64,000 nt of DNA from Leptasterias polaris (Eukaryota; Echinodermata; Asteroidea; Forcipulatida; Asteriidae): NCBI GenBank assembly GCA_037783415.1, contig JAZGTN010000121.1:586066-650065 (forward strand). Direction: 5' to 3'. A model generated the notes under the pieces. The model ran no database searches. It worked only from the letters and a program-made list of their open reading frames with translations, and had not been told where the DNA came from. Position numbers and translations under genes: made by a program. Shown in pieces: positions 1 to 10,990 of the stretch; the first letter of the stretch is position 1; every line of letters begins with the position of its first letter.

Positions 1-760
1 GCAAAATGAATCAGTATGCTAACCCTGGGTTTACCTTGTCTAACCCTATCCACAGTAAACACCTACATGTATTCCCTGGGTGTTAGCCAGGGTGAGCAAT
101 CCAAGTGTGAAAGGGCAATTTTGCAATGAATTCTTCATCTACATGTATCATAACCATTTTCTAAAGCATTCTGTAGGAGTTAAAATGCATTAACATGTTT
201 TGACTTATCAATGGTACTCAGATCCAAATGTATACATCAACCCCATGAGATTGATACATACATACAGCCTGCATTCACTGGTCCCCTGCTACGTGTTGAT
301 TGGATGTTTCTACCACTCCTTCATTTGCATACAGAAGCACAGAAAGCGTAAGTAATCAGTAATAATCAGGATAGTGAACCATAACTTGCTTCCCTTCACC
401 CAGATTTGAAAATGTATTCCAACCTCTCTATATCATTCAGAGAAGAAATTGAAGTACCAAAAAGCATTTGGCGTCATAGTTAAAGCTGTTTAGTTCCTCT
501 ATGATTGAAGGAACTTAAAAATCACCATGGTTATGCTGATCTTTTATTATAAATTTTCTCAAACAATTTAAAGCAGTAGAACATTTTAAAAACCTAATCC
601 TACACTGGCTTCTTATCTTATGCTGAACTACAAGGAATTGAAACAATAAATCAAACAAAATTTTAGACGGTATAATAATTTATTATTATTATTATGTTTT
701 TGTTTTTTGTTTTACCTTCCACCAGAGAGCTTGTGCGAGTTTTGCAGAAACAAATCCACA

Positions 761-835
761 GGCATAATACTTGGGTGGGATTCAAACCCACAACCCCTGC
801 CATTCTAGAAAAGCTATGTTACCACTAGACCACCA
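761..835 (-). repeat. tRNA-derived SINE head
   Basis: Read on the minus strand, this stretch has a good A box (TGGTCTAGTGG) followed about 35 bases later by a B-box-like TTTGAATCCC, the internal Pol III promoter layout of a tRNA. The stems do not close convincingly, so it reads as the tRNA-like head of a SINE and not a functional tRNA. A TTA microsatellite lies beside it (about 670-695). Confidence 0.5.
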
Positions 836-1025
836 ACCATGCTCGCTGATGAGAGGCCAGTTCTATGCCTGTAATACACCCATCCAGTAGGCCACGCCCC
901 TTGACAAATTGACCAATCACAACGCGTGATTTAAGGTCCGACAAATTGCAGCCATTTCGTTGAATGTGCTTTTGTGTCATTTGTTCATGGCAATTCTTTT
1001 ATAAACTTGATTTTTATCCTTAACC

Positions 1026-1270
1026 ATGGTCAAGCGGTGTTCGTATCCTAATTATAATTATGACTCCCGATACCCTGACAAAAGAGGGAATGTATATTTT
1101 TGGCCATTTCCAAAGCTGAGGTCAAACAGAGAAAAGTGTACCCGCTGGGTTAGTGCATGCGTCCGTGCGGTGGGCCGAATGCTCATCTGGCTGTGTACAA
1201 CATGCCGTGCCAGACAAGTGACGCGTTTGGTCGTTGCTAGGCAGTTGCTATGGTGGGCGTTGCCTACTGG
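1026..1270 (+). pseudogene. THAP-domain N-terminal fragment
   Basis: The reading frame opens with MVKRCSY and carries DSRYPDK, a WPFPK block and NREKCTRWVSAC. This is the layout of the invertebrate THAP zinc-finger subgroup that starts MVK/RCSYGTC and binds DNA through a C2CH zinc site. Residue 10, where the second zinc cysteine should be, is tyrosine. The frame ends soon after and the expected distal C-x2-H pair is not visible. THAP domains occur in host transcription factors and in P-element-type transposases; nothing here tells which. I read it as a decayed fragment, though a spliced gene with an unseen second exon is possible. Confidence 0.5.
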
Positions 1271-1409
1271 ATCGGTGTATTAGCAGTGGGGTGCGCAATA
1301 ATTTAATAGATGTAGAATATTATTTTGTTTTTTACCCTAACGAGTGTAAAAATTTGATTCAAAGAAAAAAATGTTTGATATTTTTTGTGTTCGGTTATGT
1401 TTTTGATAG

Positions 1410-1573
1410 TGAGCTTCATGGAAAATCAGTCAAGGCTCTTCCTTCGCACATCCTGAGTGCATTAGTTGATACTCTAAGATGGATCTTCATGGTAGAACCG
1501 TGGAGACCTAAATGTCTTAAGATGGTACCTCAGACAGCCAAGATTGCTCGCATCTTCTGTGTCTTCCTCATAG
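1410..1573 (+). CDS. RPAP1: RPAP1 exon (first of four seen)
   Basis: A 164-nt exon bounded by TTTTTGATAG and a GT donor. The single open frame includes ALVDTLRWIF and QTAKIARIFCVFLIG, ending with one base of a split glycine codon. It joins in phase to the next exon at 2000, giving FLIG-RDLFLED. RPAP1 is the nuclear/cytoplasmic factor that links RNA polymerase II to chaperones and assembly factors. Identification rests mainly on the next two exons, which match the conserved C-terminal domain; this exon is assigned by phase, spacing and its resemblance to the segment just upstream in vertebrate RPAP1. The gene's 5' part lies outside the window. Confidence 0.7.
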
Positions 1574-1999
1574 GTATATATGACAATAAATAATAACAGA
1601 TAGTTCTCATAAACTGTTAATTTAAAGGCATCTTCAATCGCTCATTATTGTAACAAGAGGTATGCAGATCTATGTTTGAATTATTAGACCCAAAGCTGCA
1701 GCAGAGGGACCATCTTAAGGGAATGCAACTTTTTATTTCAAAACATTAAGTAATAAACCACAAGGGAAACTGACTGATTAAATTTTAATAAGTTTTGGGT
1801 TGAAAAAAAAAGAGTATAGCGGGATTTGAACCTTTCATTTCCTGAAATATTTCTTATTCATTAACGGAGTGACTTGTTTCTAGATGACAAAGTGTATCAT
1901 TACCTCAACCTACTAAAAAAGACTCAACACTCCGCCATTTAGCTTAGTATACTCTCAAAAACTGCTTACTTTTGTTAACTGATCTTAATCCGTATTTAG

Positions 2000-2138
2000 G
2001 GAGGGACCTGTTTCTGGAAGACACGGTGCGTCAGTATCTTAACCCACTACTAAGACTCTACACTCAGCCAGAGTACATGTATCTGAAACTTCTTGACTTT
2101 GATGCTCCTGTGCCTGGAGTAACATCCTTCTATGATCT
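2000..2138 (+). CDS. RPAP1: RPAP1 exon (second of four)
   Basis: A 139-nt exon: acceptor CCGTATTTAG, donor GTAAGT. It encodes RDLFLEDTVRQYLNPLLRLY followed by a QPEYMYLKLLDF segment. Vertebrate RPAP1 has the same DLFL...LLRxYxQP arrangement in its C-terminal domain. It ends with two bases of a leucine codon, and the exon at 2858 supplies the third, so the reading frame is continuous. No lesion is seen in this exon. Confidence 0.82.
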
Positions 2139-2391
2139 GTAAGTTTTAGGCCAAGTCTCCATCGTATAGATTCATTCCAGATTTGCTCATCACAGAGCTA
2201 TGATTGTCATGTATGATTAGGTGGAAAAACAAAAACCATTGACATGTCACATTGGATTTGAAGTCATGAATTTTCAAAATCTAGGACAGATGAATAAACT
2301 GCAAGACTATTGAATGTATCTACTTGTTCTGTTGCCCATTGATGTGCTTTGTTCATTTTGGAATAATTTTGGTTTGAACTGAGAAAAATTA

Positions 2392-2463
2392 ACTAGAGCC
2401 GGAGTTGAACCTGCGATCTCGGAATTAACATGCCTGTGCTCTACCAACTGAGCTATCTAGCCC
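2392..2463 (-). repeat. tRNA-derived SINE head in an RPAP1 intron
   Basis: The minus strand reads GGCTAGATAGCTCAGTTGG with a perfect A box, and about 40 bases on GGTTCAACTCC as B box. The same head recurs at 5,853, 6,040 and 57,196, so this is a dispersed SINE family. The 3' body runs to lower coordinates and contains CTAGTTAATTTTTCT. Confidence 0.72.
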
Positions 2464-2857
2464 TATTGTTGACTGTCCCCCTATTTTGCAATATCTTTCT
2501 TCGGGAGTGCCATTCGGAAGCCAATCAACCTGCTGTATAGCTAGGGATCACACCCAAGTTTACAATGCAACCTGGGAAGCGGCAGTGGGGGGATCACCTT
2601 CGTTTAGATATTTTTTGTGGGAAGGTCTGTCTTGGACAGAATGTTGTCAAATGCTGCCCTTATCAAGAAGTTTACACATAAAAACCTAAATAATAAGTCA
2701 AGTTTCTTTTACATTGAATTTTCAAAGTGCAAAGTTCTCTCGGTTCATAATTATTTTTATTTACACTGAATGTTTTTCTTAATCTTTCCTCGATATTCTT
2801 GTATTTTAACTGATCGGATTGACACTTCCAAGGTTTTTATATTTTGTTTCTGTGCAG

Positions 2858-3023
2858 CTTTATGGAGTTACTGATGCAATATGAAGCCGTGTCATTTGGA
2901 GATGCACTATTTGTTCATTACATACTACTCACACTACAGCAAAGATTCAGCCTAGGGATACGTAAGGGTCTATGGAGTGAGCATGCTGCTGTACTGCACT
3001 CTCTGGGTCTACCAATATCACAG
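2858..3023 (+). CDS. RPAP1: RPAP1 exon (third of four)
   Basis: A 166-nt exon between TTTCTGTGCAG and GTAATT. It encodes MQYEAVSFGDALF, then LTLQQRFS, then GLWSEHAAVLHSLGLPISQ. This matches vertebrate RPAP1, where EQFEAVSFGDPLF, LPLQRR and FGEHVGALRALSLPLTQ occur in the same order. It is the strongest single piece of evidence for the gene call. The exon ends in phase 0 and joins directly to the exon at 3390. Confidence 0.9.
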
Positions 3024-3389
3024 GTAATTCTTATCTCATCAAATTGTACAACATTTGACATAAAAACAACTATTTGTTTAATTTTTGAAATTTTCCTGAG
3101 CATTTATTGACATCCTTACATTGACATCCGCTCTTCAAATAGATTAGAATAGGAGCTTTTAAATAACACCTAATTAAGGCCTATAAGGTGAGTATTTCTC
3201 AACATATGGAATGTTTAAGACATCACATCCTATCAATGTCAAGGCTGATGTTTCAGTTCTCTTCACTTTTAAAGCCATTTCACTATTTTCGAGAAGTGCC
3301 CGATTTTTGCAAGGGGCGTCACATTTGAAAGTCAATGCAGCTTAGGTAACATCCAACATAACTTGTTTGTCTTCCATTTAATCTTGCAG

Positions 3390-3628
3390 CTCATCTTGCC
3401 GATAGAGAACTTTCTTCATCCGCAAGAAACCAACCCGGATCTTCTCAGCACCGGTACATGAGCTCTTTAATCAGTGGTGTGATCAAACAAACATGGTCCC
3501 CAATCATGTACCTTGTGGCACTACATCATCTCAATGTATTCCTCTTCAGCCAAACCGGTTCAGACCAGATTGAAGCAGTTCGAACCAGATTGAGGTTACT
3601 CAGGCTTGTGATGGCCTGCAAAGATCAG
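3390..3628 (+). pseudogene. RPAP1: RPAP1 exon (fourth) with an internal frame break
   Basis: A 239-nt exon from TCTTGCAG to GTAGGT. The incoming phase-0 frame reads LILPIENFLHPQE and NPDLL, then meets TGA at 3459-3461. From about 3455 a different frame continues the homology: RYMSSLISGVIKQTWSPIMY, then HLNVFLFSQTGS, then RLLRLVMACKDQ, matching the vertebrate LYFRTLV...VLYAVAVAHVNSFIFSQ stretch. Both halves look conserved and both splice sites are good, so a one-base loss at about 3449-3456 is the simplest reading. It could be an assembly error, a strain null or a pseudogene. The remaining C-terminal exon, expected to encode a short HYKLP-type tail, was not found downstream. Confidence 0.8.
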
Positions 3629-4030
3629 GTAGGTAGATATTAGTGTGAAGATTGTAATGAGGATAAAGTGCAAAAGATGTTATCCAGTCGGATGGCAGCG
3701 TTTCTCTGGCTTGCTCATAGTCAACACTTTTTTGCAATTGCAGGAACTGAAATATTTAAAGTGGGGTAGAGAGGTATACAGTATAATTCTCAATGCACTC
3801 TAACAAAAATGTCACAAGTTTCTTGTTAATCGGATTCATAGGTAGTGATGAATTATCAAGTTTATTTTTAACCAACTTACTTTCAAAGCTATGAATAGTT
3901 TAGCCCCAAGCTATCTTAAGTCATCCTAAGGTAGATTGCTGTTTCTTTCACACTCACAAGTCAGTTTCATGGGTATGTTTACTAATAACTATTGAATGAA
4001 TGCATCCTTTGGTAGGTCCCGTGTGAATGG

Positions 4031-4345
4031 TATTTACTAGCCCCACTTGTTTGGCCAAGCTGAATCCTTGGCCACACGTGGGGGCCTATTTTTGGTGAAG
4101 CTAAAAAAAGCCTAAGCATTAAAAAATTCAAGGCGCATTCCCTACTGAGTACTGGCCAGTCGGCGGTTTAAACCAGCTATATGTGTTCTGCCTTGGGTGT
4201 TTTGGATGTTCAAAGAAATAACCTTTTAAAAAGATATTTCAATTAATAATTGATTGTGCGACTTACTCCGAGTTAGTTTCCTCAATGTGTACCGGGCGCA
4301 GCCATTTTGGAATGATCCATCATGCCAATCAAATTATGACGTCAT
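4031..4345 (+). repeat. Interspersed repeat, copy A (inverted relative to copy B at 59.9-60.25 kb)
   Basis: This stretch shares long blocks with the reverse complement of 59,915-60,245: TAGCCCCACTT, GGCCACACGT, AAGGCGCATCCCTACT, GTCGGCGGTTTAAACCAGCT, GGGTGTTTTGGATGTT and CATTTTRGAWTGATCC, in the same order with small indels. It is an undetermined dispersed repeat with no convincing coding content. Confidence 0.7.
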
Positions 4346-4455
4346 CCGCCGGGATATTACGAGCATTATTGCCAGTACCTTCCATCCCTCTTTGCCATAA
4401 TATCAAGAAACTATTATAAGTATTAATGGTTTGGTGTTAGCATTTATCTTTGCAG

Positions 4456-4659
4456 AAGTGACAACTCTGGCAGCATGTTCATATGGCCCTCTCTCACCGT
4501 ACCTGCCACTTTGAGATTCCAGTGGTTATATACTTACTGGAGAACATGTCACCAACTGAGTACCTACAAAAGCACTGCATTGTTAAACATCACTCGACCA
4601 TGAACCGTTGGTCTTTCAGGAAAGTGAACAAAGACAATGACATGAAAAACAATATGAAG
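4456..4659 (+). other. Exon-like unit 1 of a tandem pair
   Basis: Preceded by the acceptor TATCTTTGCAG and ended by AATATGAAG before a GTAACA donor. One frame carries MALSHRTCHFEIPVVIYLL and then ENMSPTEYLQK. The last about 40 bases follow their own acceptor (TCTTTCAG) and read KVNKDNDMKNNMK. The unit at 5,177-5,390 repeats this arrangement with protein-level similarity in the same frame (see there), which argues for former coding use. The stop just upstream of the methionine in both copies means the frame would have to start there or at the internal acceptor. I do not recognise the product. Confidence 0.35.
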
Positions 4660-5176
4660 GTAACATGATAATAAACAGGTGCATTGCAATTCTGTATACT
4701 TAAGGTCTTGATTCAGAAAGTTAATAATGCAGAGGTGCATTTTGGTGACCCTGGCTGGAAAAATGTTTGAGGTGCAGTCATTGTTTACACATTTTTGCAA
4801 GCTCAGTTGTGGAAAACCAGAGAGCCCGGAGAAAACCCTTTTTTGCACCAATGCTTAATTGCCTTAGCTGTGAATCGACCCAGAGCCACAATGGTGAGAG
4901 GCGAGTGCTTCATGTTCTAGCCACCCATGCTATACTGTTTGTTTTTATAGTGCGTCTATGGGCCTGTCCATGGTAGAATTTGAGCATGTCAACAATGAGT
5001 AGATATTTTTGCTTAATTTAATCCCCAATTCAGCCTCCATTCAAACTTGGGTTGAGGGTATTCCTGTCAATCATGGTCCTGAAGAAGTTGGAGCAAAATA
5101 AAAAAAGTTGGTTTCAACTAGCCTGCTCTATTCATCAGGAAACTAAATTATTTAGTGTCAATATTTATCTTTGCAG

Positions 5177-5390
5177 AAGTGACAACCCTGGCAGTATGTT
5201 TAGATGGCCCTCTCTCACCATGCCAGCCACTATGAGTTTCCCATTGATGTGTACATACTGAAGAAAGTGTCACCAACCTAGTACCTAGTCCTACATTGTC
5301 AACAAACGTTGGCAGGCAATGTACAGTTATCGTTGATTATTCACTTTCAGCAAGGTGGGCAAAGACAATGACATGAAAATCAATATGAAG
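5177..5390 (+). other. Exon-like unit 2 of a tandem pair (decayed)
   Basis: A diverged duplicate of 4,456-4,659, about 720 bases downstream. In the matching frame it reads MALSHHASHYEFPIDVYILK and KVSPT, then a stop, against HFEIPVVIYLL and ENMSPT in unit 1. The terminal mini-exon is kept: acceptor CACTTTCAG (to 5350), KVGKDNDMKINMK, donor GTATTC. The IDVYILKK core resembles the VDVYLSQK and KVDVYIT cores of the exon-like units at 15.4-19.1 kb. Product unknown. Confidence 0.33.
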
Positions 5391-5852
5391 GTATTCCTGA
5401 TCATATACAGATGCATTGCATTTCTTTATTTTAAAACTAACAATCTTGAATGGGAAAGGTCACAGTGCAGGGATTGAAAACGTGTTTAAGGTGTGGTCAT
5501 TGGATTTTGTGAGTTCAGTTTTGCCATGGTGACTGAGCTGTTCCAACCAAACCGTAACTGAGATATTGGCTCAGTTGAAGTTAAGTTTCAAGTTGTTGGA
5601 TTTTACAAACTTAAATAGATGTGTTTTCAATAGTGACTTAAAATTGGTCACACTGCTAGCACTCATTCTAGTGTGATAGGGAGGTCATTGTGGAGTTGGG
5701 GGCAGAACTAAAAAATGCACAAACTCTAAGGGTATAGAGTAGTGTACAGAGCTTGTCTTCACTCATTTGTTACTGTTTGATCACTTGCAGGATTAACCAC
5801 AGGTAAAAATTAATAAGAATTAAACAATTTAAGGGTTGAATAAAGAAAAATT

Positions 5853-6113
5853 GACTAGAGCAGGACTTGAACCTGTGACCTCAGGATTATGTGCCAGCGC
5901 TCTACCACTTGAGCAATCACACCCTAATGTTTGTGCCAGTCAGAAGCCATTCAACTGTTGACTGCCGTGTAGCCTGGGATCACAAGGGAAACTGACTCCC
6001 TAAATTTTCAATAATTTAGGGTGAAACAAAGAAAAAATGACTAGAGCGGGGCTTGAACCTGCGACCTCAGGATTAACGTGCCAGGGTTCTACCAACTGAG
6101 CTATCTAGCCCTA
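5853..6113 (-). repeat. Dimeric tRNA-derived SINE
   Basis: Two tRNA-like heads lie in the same orientation, at 6,040-6,113 and 5,853-5,926. Both have an A box (TAGCTCAGTTGG in the first, TTGCTCAAGTGG in the second) and a B box (GGTTCAAGCCC, GGTTCAAGTCC). The body between them contains CTAGTCATTTTTTCTTTG, a sequence on Lys/Asn-type SINE tails seen also after the 2.4 kb copy. The anticodon region of the first head reads near GTT, so a tRNA-Asn-like ancestor is possible but not certain. Confidence 0.68.
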
Positions 6114-6321
6114 ATGTTAGTGGCCTCCCTATTTTGTCAATATCTTTGTTCAGGGGTGCCTTCAGTCAGAATTTAAAAATGACAGATAAACTAAAAATAA
6201 AACAAAATACAATGACATTTTGTTGGGAAAAACTTAATGGGTCCATTGGGGTCTGTTAATGTCTTTATAATGTCTTTATTATCAAAACTTTTATACAATG
6301 TGTTTGTTTTCTCGGTTACAG

Positions 6322-6373
6322 GACGGATGATACTGTCAACCAAGAGGGTCTGGTTGACAAGGAGAATGTGTAA
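6322..6373 (+). other. Candidate terminal coding exon
   Basis: After the acceptor TTTTCTCGGTTACAG one frame reads TDDTVNQEGLVDKENV and stops at TAA (6371-6373). A short acidic tail after a good acceptor would suit a last exon, and the following 500 bases contain nothing coding. It might be the 3' end of the gene whose exons lie at 4.5 kb, or of RPAP1, but no homology supports either. Confidence 0.25.
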
Positions 6374-6929
6374 GATGCGGATGGAATTTCTCCTGTGCAT
6401 GCTGTTCTTCTTCTGTTTCGAGTGGTGTCCTCGGTCAATGATGATGATACAACAAAGGTGTCCCCAGATCTCCATGTCCCTCCTGCATGTTCTTTCATCT
6501 GTTGTCCCAAACCCAATGACCTTGACCTCTTGGGCCTCGACCCTTGCTTGGGCTCGCAGAGGACAAGCTTGCTGCCTGGGAAGTTCAAGGTGGCGATAGC
6601 AATGCCTTGCTGTAGCTTATAAGAAGACTGTATGATTTCTGTCAAGTATGAAATAATTGCCTTTAGCTGACAAGACCATGTGTGGGTTGATTTAATGAAT
6701 GTCAAATCAACTCACTGTTGAAATTCGTCCTGCATGTTAGCTGATAAAAACATGTGTTGATCGATTTTGTGGATGTATCAGCAACTTGCTGTTGAAGTAC
6801 ACCCTGCTTAGTACATACGTTGATTAATATGTTGAACGTAACATCACCGTCATATTTTGTCGGAAGTCAATTTTCAACATTGAGTTTTTAACTTTTTGTA
6901 GTATATATGTCTTTTTATAAAGTGGATCT

Positions 6930-8540
6930 TATGCATTGACGTCATCTAGTTGTAATCTTTGAAGATACAACATGAATCAATGGAAACACATGGCTAGTAT
7001 GACCAGCACACAGCATGTGCTAATTTGCCCCTTGCACGGTCAGCCGTTTGCATGTAGAGCCTCGAATTGGGGACAGCAGTGGATAGAAGTATTACACAAC
7101 TCTGTATATTCATGGTTATGTAATGACACTTTAATTCGTACAATACAAATGAAGCATGAAGTCAAGGCTCTACACGCATATGGCAGATCCGTGCAAGTAG
7201 CGAATAGTCAAACCCAGTCGCAATCTTTAAAGATAAATTATGAGAAAATTGACACACATGTTAGTATGGCCAAGACACAGGATGGGCCAATGAGCAACCT
7301 TCATTAATTGACCTGCATAGAGGGCGCCCCACAACAATGACGTATGTGCGAATTAGTAAGGTATATAGACATTTTTCATGCTGACATCATCTTTGTCAAG
7401 TCCCCATGTGCAATATTAATAATGCATACGTATTTAAATCTGTACAAACTTCGACCATCCAGCATCACTTTGGTTACACTTAATATTATTTAAATAGGAG
7501 TTTTACAAGATGAATGCCCAAAGTATCAACCACTCACAATGGAGGTTTTTATCAGAAAGTCTCATATTCTTCTGTAACATTGCTGCCTTTACTTTGTTTC
7601 TGAAGAGATAACTGCAAACTGGCTCATAATATGCCTTTCAAATATACCAGAAAATTATTATTCTTTATTCAAAGTATTTGAAGGAGGAGCAGTGGAAGTG
7701 TACTATGTAATAAAAGAAAAGCACAAGATTTTAAGCAAACTTATTTTTCTTGAGATAAAGCTACAATATCCTCTCATTTCATTGTAATCTATATAAAACA
7801 AACATCTTGTTTTACCTTCCAGTTTCTTTAAAAATAATTATAAGAAATTACTGATACATTTTATTTTGTGCTGAACACCCAAACTAAAAATGTTGACTCT
7901 GTATCTTTTAAGAACTGAGTAGGTATACAGCTAACAACCTTGTGAAGTAAAAAAATAAAATAAACCATGTTTCAAATAAATTAGAGTCCCTCAACCAACA
8001 CATTCACCTCAAAGAAGATTAGGCTCGCATTGTTGTAACCCATAAACCTACTCGGTTCTTCTCAAACCATACAAAGTTTCAAATCGTTTTTGTATGTAGT
8101 GATTAAATTCTATTGAAATATGAGGGTTTTTGCTCAAAATTTAATTTATTTTAGCTTCACATTGATTACTAAGAAAATAAAATGTTTGAGTCAGTTCAAT
8201 GAACGTGTCTCAGGATTCCTATTTCGAGGCTCATATCCCACCCTGAACTATTTTATAGATCAACTTGAACGAAATCACAAAAACAAATTTGACCCTTTAT
8301 ATTTGTTTATTATGTGTTTAGTTATTATTTGGTGGTAAGTTTGAAATTTTCTTCGCTGAAATTTTGCTGAAATTTGATCGGAAAAACTAGCACCCTCTTC
8401 TTCGATTTTTTCACTGGTGTTATTTTTTGCCGTTGGCGGCTCCCTTGCATGATACGTCATACTGCGGAGTGAGTGAATATTGTTTATGTTCGTCTGTATG
8501 CATTTACCATTTGTCTTGTTTGGGTCGCAACACATTCCTG
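6930..8540. other. Non-coding stretch with one dispersed repeat
   Basis: No supported exon. 7,438-7,540 repeats 12,690-12,800: shared AATCTGTACAAACTT, CATCACTTTGGTTACACTT, ATTTAAATAGGAGTTTTACA and GATGCCCAAAGTA. The 6,917-6,950 stretch, GATCTTATGCATTGACGTCA, resembles the end of the MITE at 25.4 kb. The rest is AT-rich. Confidence 0.5.
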
Positions 8541-8560
8541 ATTTTGTCAAGCTTTTTATC

Positions 8561-8850
8561 ATGCCTAGCTCATGTGCTGTCGGCGGATGCACCAGAAACA
8601 GCAAAAACAATCCGGAGGTTCGTTATGTTTATTTTCCGAGGAATCTGGCGATCTCAAAAGAGTGGGTGAAATTTGTAAAAAACACTTGAAAGAATTTCAC
8701 GTTGTTGAAATGGGCCATGATTTGTTCAGCACTCTTCACGGAAGACTGCAGAGAATTGTCCAGTCAAATGATGGCAAACATGAGTTTACAGTCTTAAATC
8801 AGTTGACGCAGGGCTCGGTGCCAAACGGGGCTGCAAGATTGACAAATTTG
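8561..8850 (+). pseudogene. THAP-domain protein, broken
   Basis: Starts at ATG 8561. The first 42 codons read as a THAP domain: CAVGGCTRN with a CxxxC zinc pair, SKNNPEVRYVYFPRN and ISKEWVKFV, then TGA at 8687-8689. Beyond it another frame shows a degenerate CSALFTEDC, where the THAP consensus has C-S-x-H-F-x-x-D-C; the histidine is missing. LGAKRGC further on resembles the usual post-domain K-P-x-A-x-P region poorly. Stop, frame shift and lost zinc ligand together mark a pseudogene. THAP domains bind DNA in chromatin regulators and P-element-like transposases. Confidence 0.72.
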
Positions 8851-8869
8851 TAATTTTTCAGAAATAGTT

Positions 8870-9980
8870 GGTATCTATTTACACATTTTTGAAAGGGGTG
8901 ATATTTCGAGAGGCATTTATTATGTAAGCAAATTCAAACTGGAATTAAGAAGCTGATGCTAGAGAAGGAGGAAGAGAATGGGGTAATAAATTAATTTGTT
9001 GCTGAATAACATGAATAATAATACAGGTTTCATTTATTTCTGTTTTTGACAATTTATTTGCCTTATCTTGGAACAAGTTGATTCCTGTCCACTCTTTATA
9101 TACATTTTTAAACAATGATAATACACAAATATATGTATTTTTATAAGTTACACACTTTCTACAAATGTGTTATCTTTTACTTGGAGTATTCAGTTTTTGG
9201 CAAGTGAAAATACATGTACACCTGGCCACTTTCTGCAAGGGAGATTCTTTGCTGATACATATGTCAAGAAACTATAAAAAATAAAAACTGCCAACTGCAC
9301 AAAATAATTAGGATTTTTTTCCATTGCTTGTACATGTATACACCAACTACCTGCCAGTAATTGAACTGTGGGGGCTCTTTGTCAGGTCAAATGGTCTTAT
9401 TTGCAACAATGAAGACCCTGGGTACAAAATAATTCAAACTGAAAATTACAATGTATGAGAAAAGGGAAGTTGAAATTGGTGTGATTTGAGGTTCTAAGTG
9501 AAGATGGTAACAAACAGTAGGGCCTACATGAAGTCTGCAGTGTAACCTTCATAGTAAAACAATAAAGTGGCAAGTTTTATTCAAGTATGTATTTTCTGTA
9601 TTACTCTATTATTACATTAAAAAAAAGGCTTTTATCATTTTGTTTTAAACCCATAAACCCAACTGCTAATGACAAACATTTAATGCTGTTTATTAAACAA
9701 AATATTAGGGTTGTTTGTTGGTTTGCATATTCACATTCAAACATGTGCACTTAAACAGGTAAACCAGAGTGGTTAATTTTGTCACAAAAACCATTGCTGC
9801 AAAAATTTAAATTAAAATAAAACAAAAAGCACTTGAGAAAAGAATGTTGATGGCCATATCCCATCTTGCAAAATCATGTTACATTATTTCTTACATAAAA
9901 AATACCATTAAAAATGTATTATTAAAACTGATTCCCCCCCCCCCCCCCCCTTCAACATGACAGACCATTGTATACAATTT
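8870..9980. other. Non-coding AT-rich stretch
   Basis: No exon or repeat boundary that I can support. A run of about 19 C lies at 9,934-9,952, directly 3' of the P2X7-like pseudogene's stop. Confidence 0.5.
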
Positions 9981-9983
9981 GGC

Positions 9984-10134
9984 CTAGTCCTGTGGTGGAT
10001 ATAAAAATCCCTTATACTGTCCATTAGGTTTTGGGTAGGTCCTACGGATTGCCTCCATAACACAGGAGGGTAGAGGTACTCGATTGAAACGCCCAAGATA
10101 ACCCCAGCACCACCTCACAACTTGTCGATATTTT
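9984..10134 (-). pseudogene. P2X7-like cytosolic-domain protein, exon 3
   Basis: The minus-strand exon follows TTTTTTCTTTACAG and is open to its stop. It reads KYRQVVRWCWGYLG, then VPLPSCVMEAIRRTYP and QYKGFLYPP. This is the diagnostic C-terminal block of the P2X7 cytosolic (ballast) domain family, whose members carry YRxxVRWCWGxLGxxxRxxLPSCVxxxIRxxFP. In vertebrates the domain sits at the C-terminus of the P2X7 ion channel; in invertebrates and fish it also occurs as stand-alone multicopy proteins. This exon itself looks intact; the upstream two are broken. Confidence 0.82.
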
Positions 10135-10484
10135 CTGTAAAGAAAAAAGAGAGAATGCAGACCATTGTAGATTGACAATGAATGACAAAGTTTTCAAGTC
10201 TTGTTGAAATGGATGTTTTTATTGGGTTTATCTTGTTTTCATGAGAGCATTCATTGATATTCCTTGGGATTGAGCCAACTTTGTACCAATACAACATTTT
10301 CAGTGACTCAAATTTCTAGCCAGTGTTTTCAACAACCATCCCCACACCAATAAATTATCCGGTGGCCTCACAGACACCACAACTTGGAAGTTTAGAAAAC
10401 ATCTATCAAGTCTTACAAGTACCTGTATATAATGCCCATACTTACTGGTAAATTGTACCTTCAACTGCATCTCTACCATAGTAA

Positions 10485-10684
10485 GCTCAGTACTGAAGGT
10501 AAGCAGACTGCAAGTACACCTGGGTGGAGGCAGACTGCTTCAAACCAATTGTGGGTGGAAATACATTGGTTTGGGTCATCCATGTCAATGTTTAGTTGTA
10601 GCATCATGCTTTCTGTTTTTGCGACTTCCTTGCAGCAGATGCAATGGCAGCAATGGCTGAACAACACAGTTTCCAAACGAACAC
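10485..10684 (-). pseudogene. P2X7-like cytosolic-domain protein, exon 2, frameshifted
   Basis: After a TTTTTTGAACAG acceptor the frame reads CSFGNCVVQP, the CxCGxC zinc-ligand start of the domain. After a shift another frame gives CHCICCKEV, then DMDDPNQCISTH and FEAVCLHPG. A second shift leads to VYLQSAY and a stop before AYYG. The order C-C-DMDDPxQC-FEAVCL is specific to the P2X7-like domain. At least two frameshifts and one stop make this a pseudogene. Confidence 0.82.
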
Positions 10685-10929
10685 CTGTTCAAAAAATAAT
10701 GTTAACAATGTTATCTATAGGGGGCCTATTAGCTTATTATACTCAGCTTAAAAAGTAATTATGGAATATGGCGGTACAAACAGTAGAGAATAGGACCTAA
10801 TTTCATGGCAACACTAAGTTGCATGCTGCAAACCAATCTTTACTCACTTGGTTGGACAGCTGTGCTAGTTTTTTAAATTGAGTCAAAACCACAGCTTCGG
10901 CTTCATTCAGCCTCTATCAGCCTTTTTGA

Positions 10930-10990
10930 AGCCATATCATCGTGTAACTTGGGGGGGGGGGGGGGGCACGTGCCCCCACAATTGATGTCG
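10930..10990. repeat. G-run and GGGGCACGTGCCCC motif
   Basis: A run of about 17 G is followed by GGGCACGTGCCCC, the same core as at the right end of the 16.3-17.6 kb element (about 17,527-17,542). This may be a fragment of the same family. Confidence 0.35.

Noticed and set aside
6040..6113. Functional tRNA gene
   Set aside because: A and B boxes are good, but the acceptor stem does not pair and the same head is repeated with SINE bodies elsewhere.
6316..6705. Minus-strand ORF of 129 codons
   Set aside because: No recognisable domain, and it overlaps the candidate terminal exon and its 3' region in the opposite direction.
8275..8610. Minus-strand ORF of 111 codons
   Set aside because: Partly antisense to the THAP pseudogene and its upstream region; no motif.
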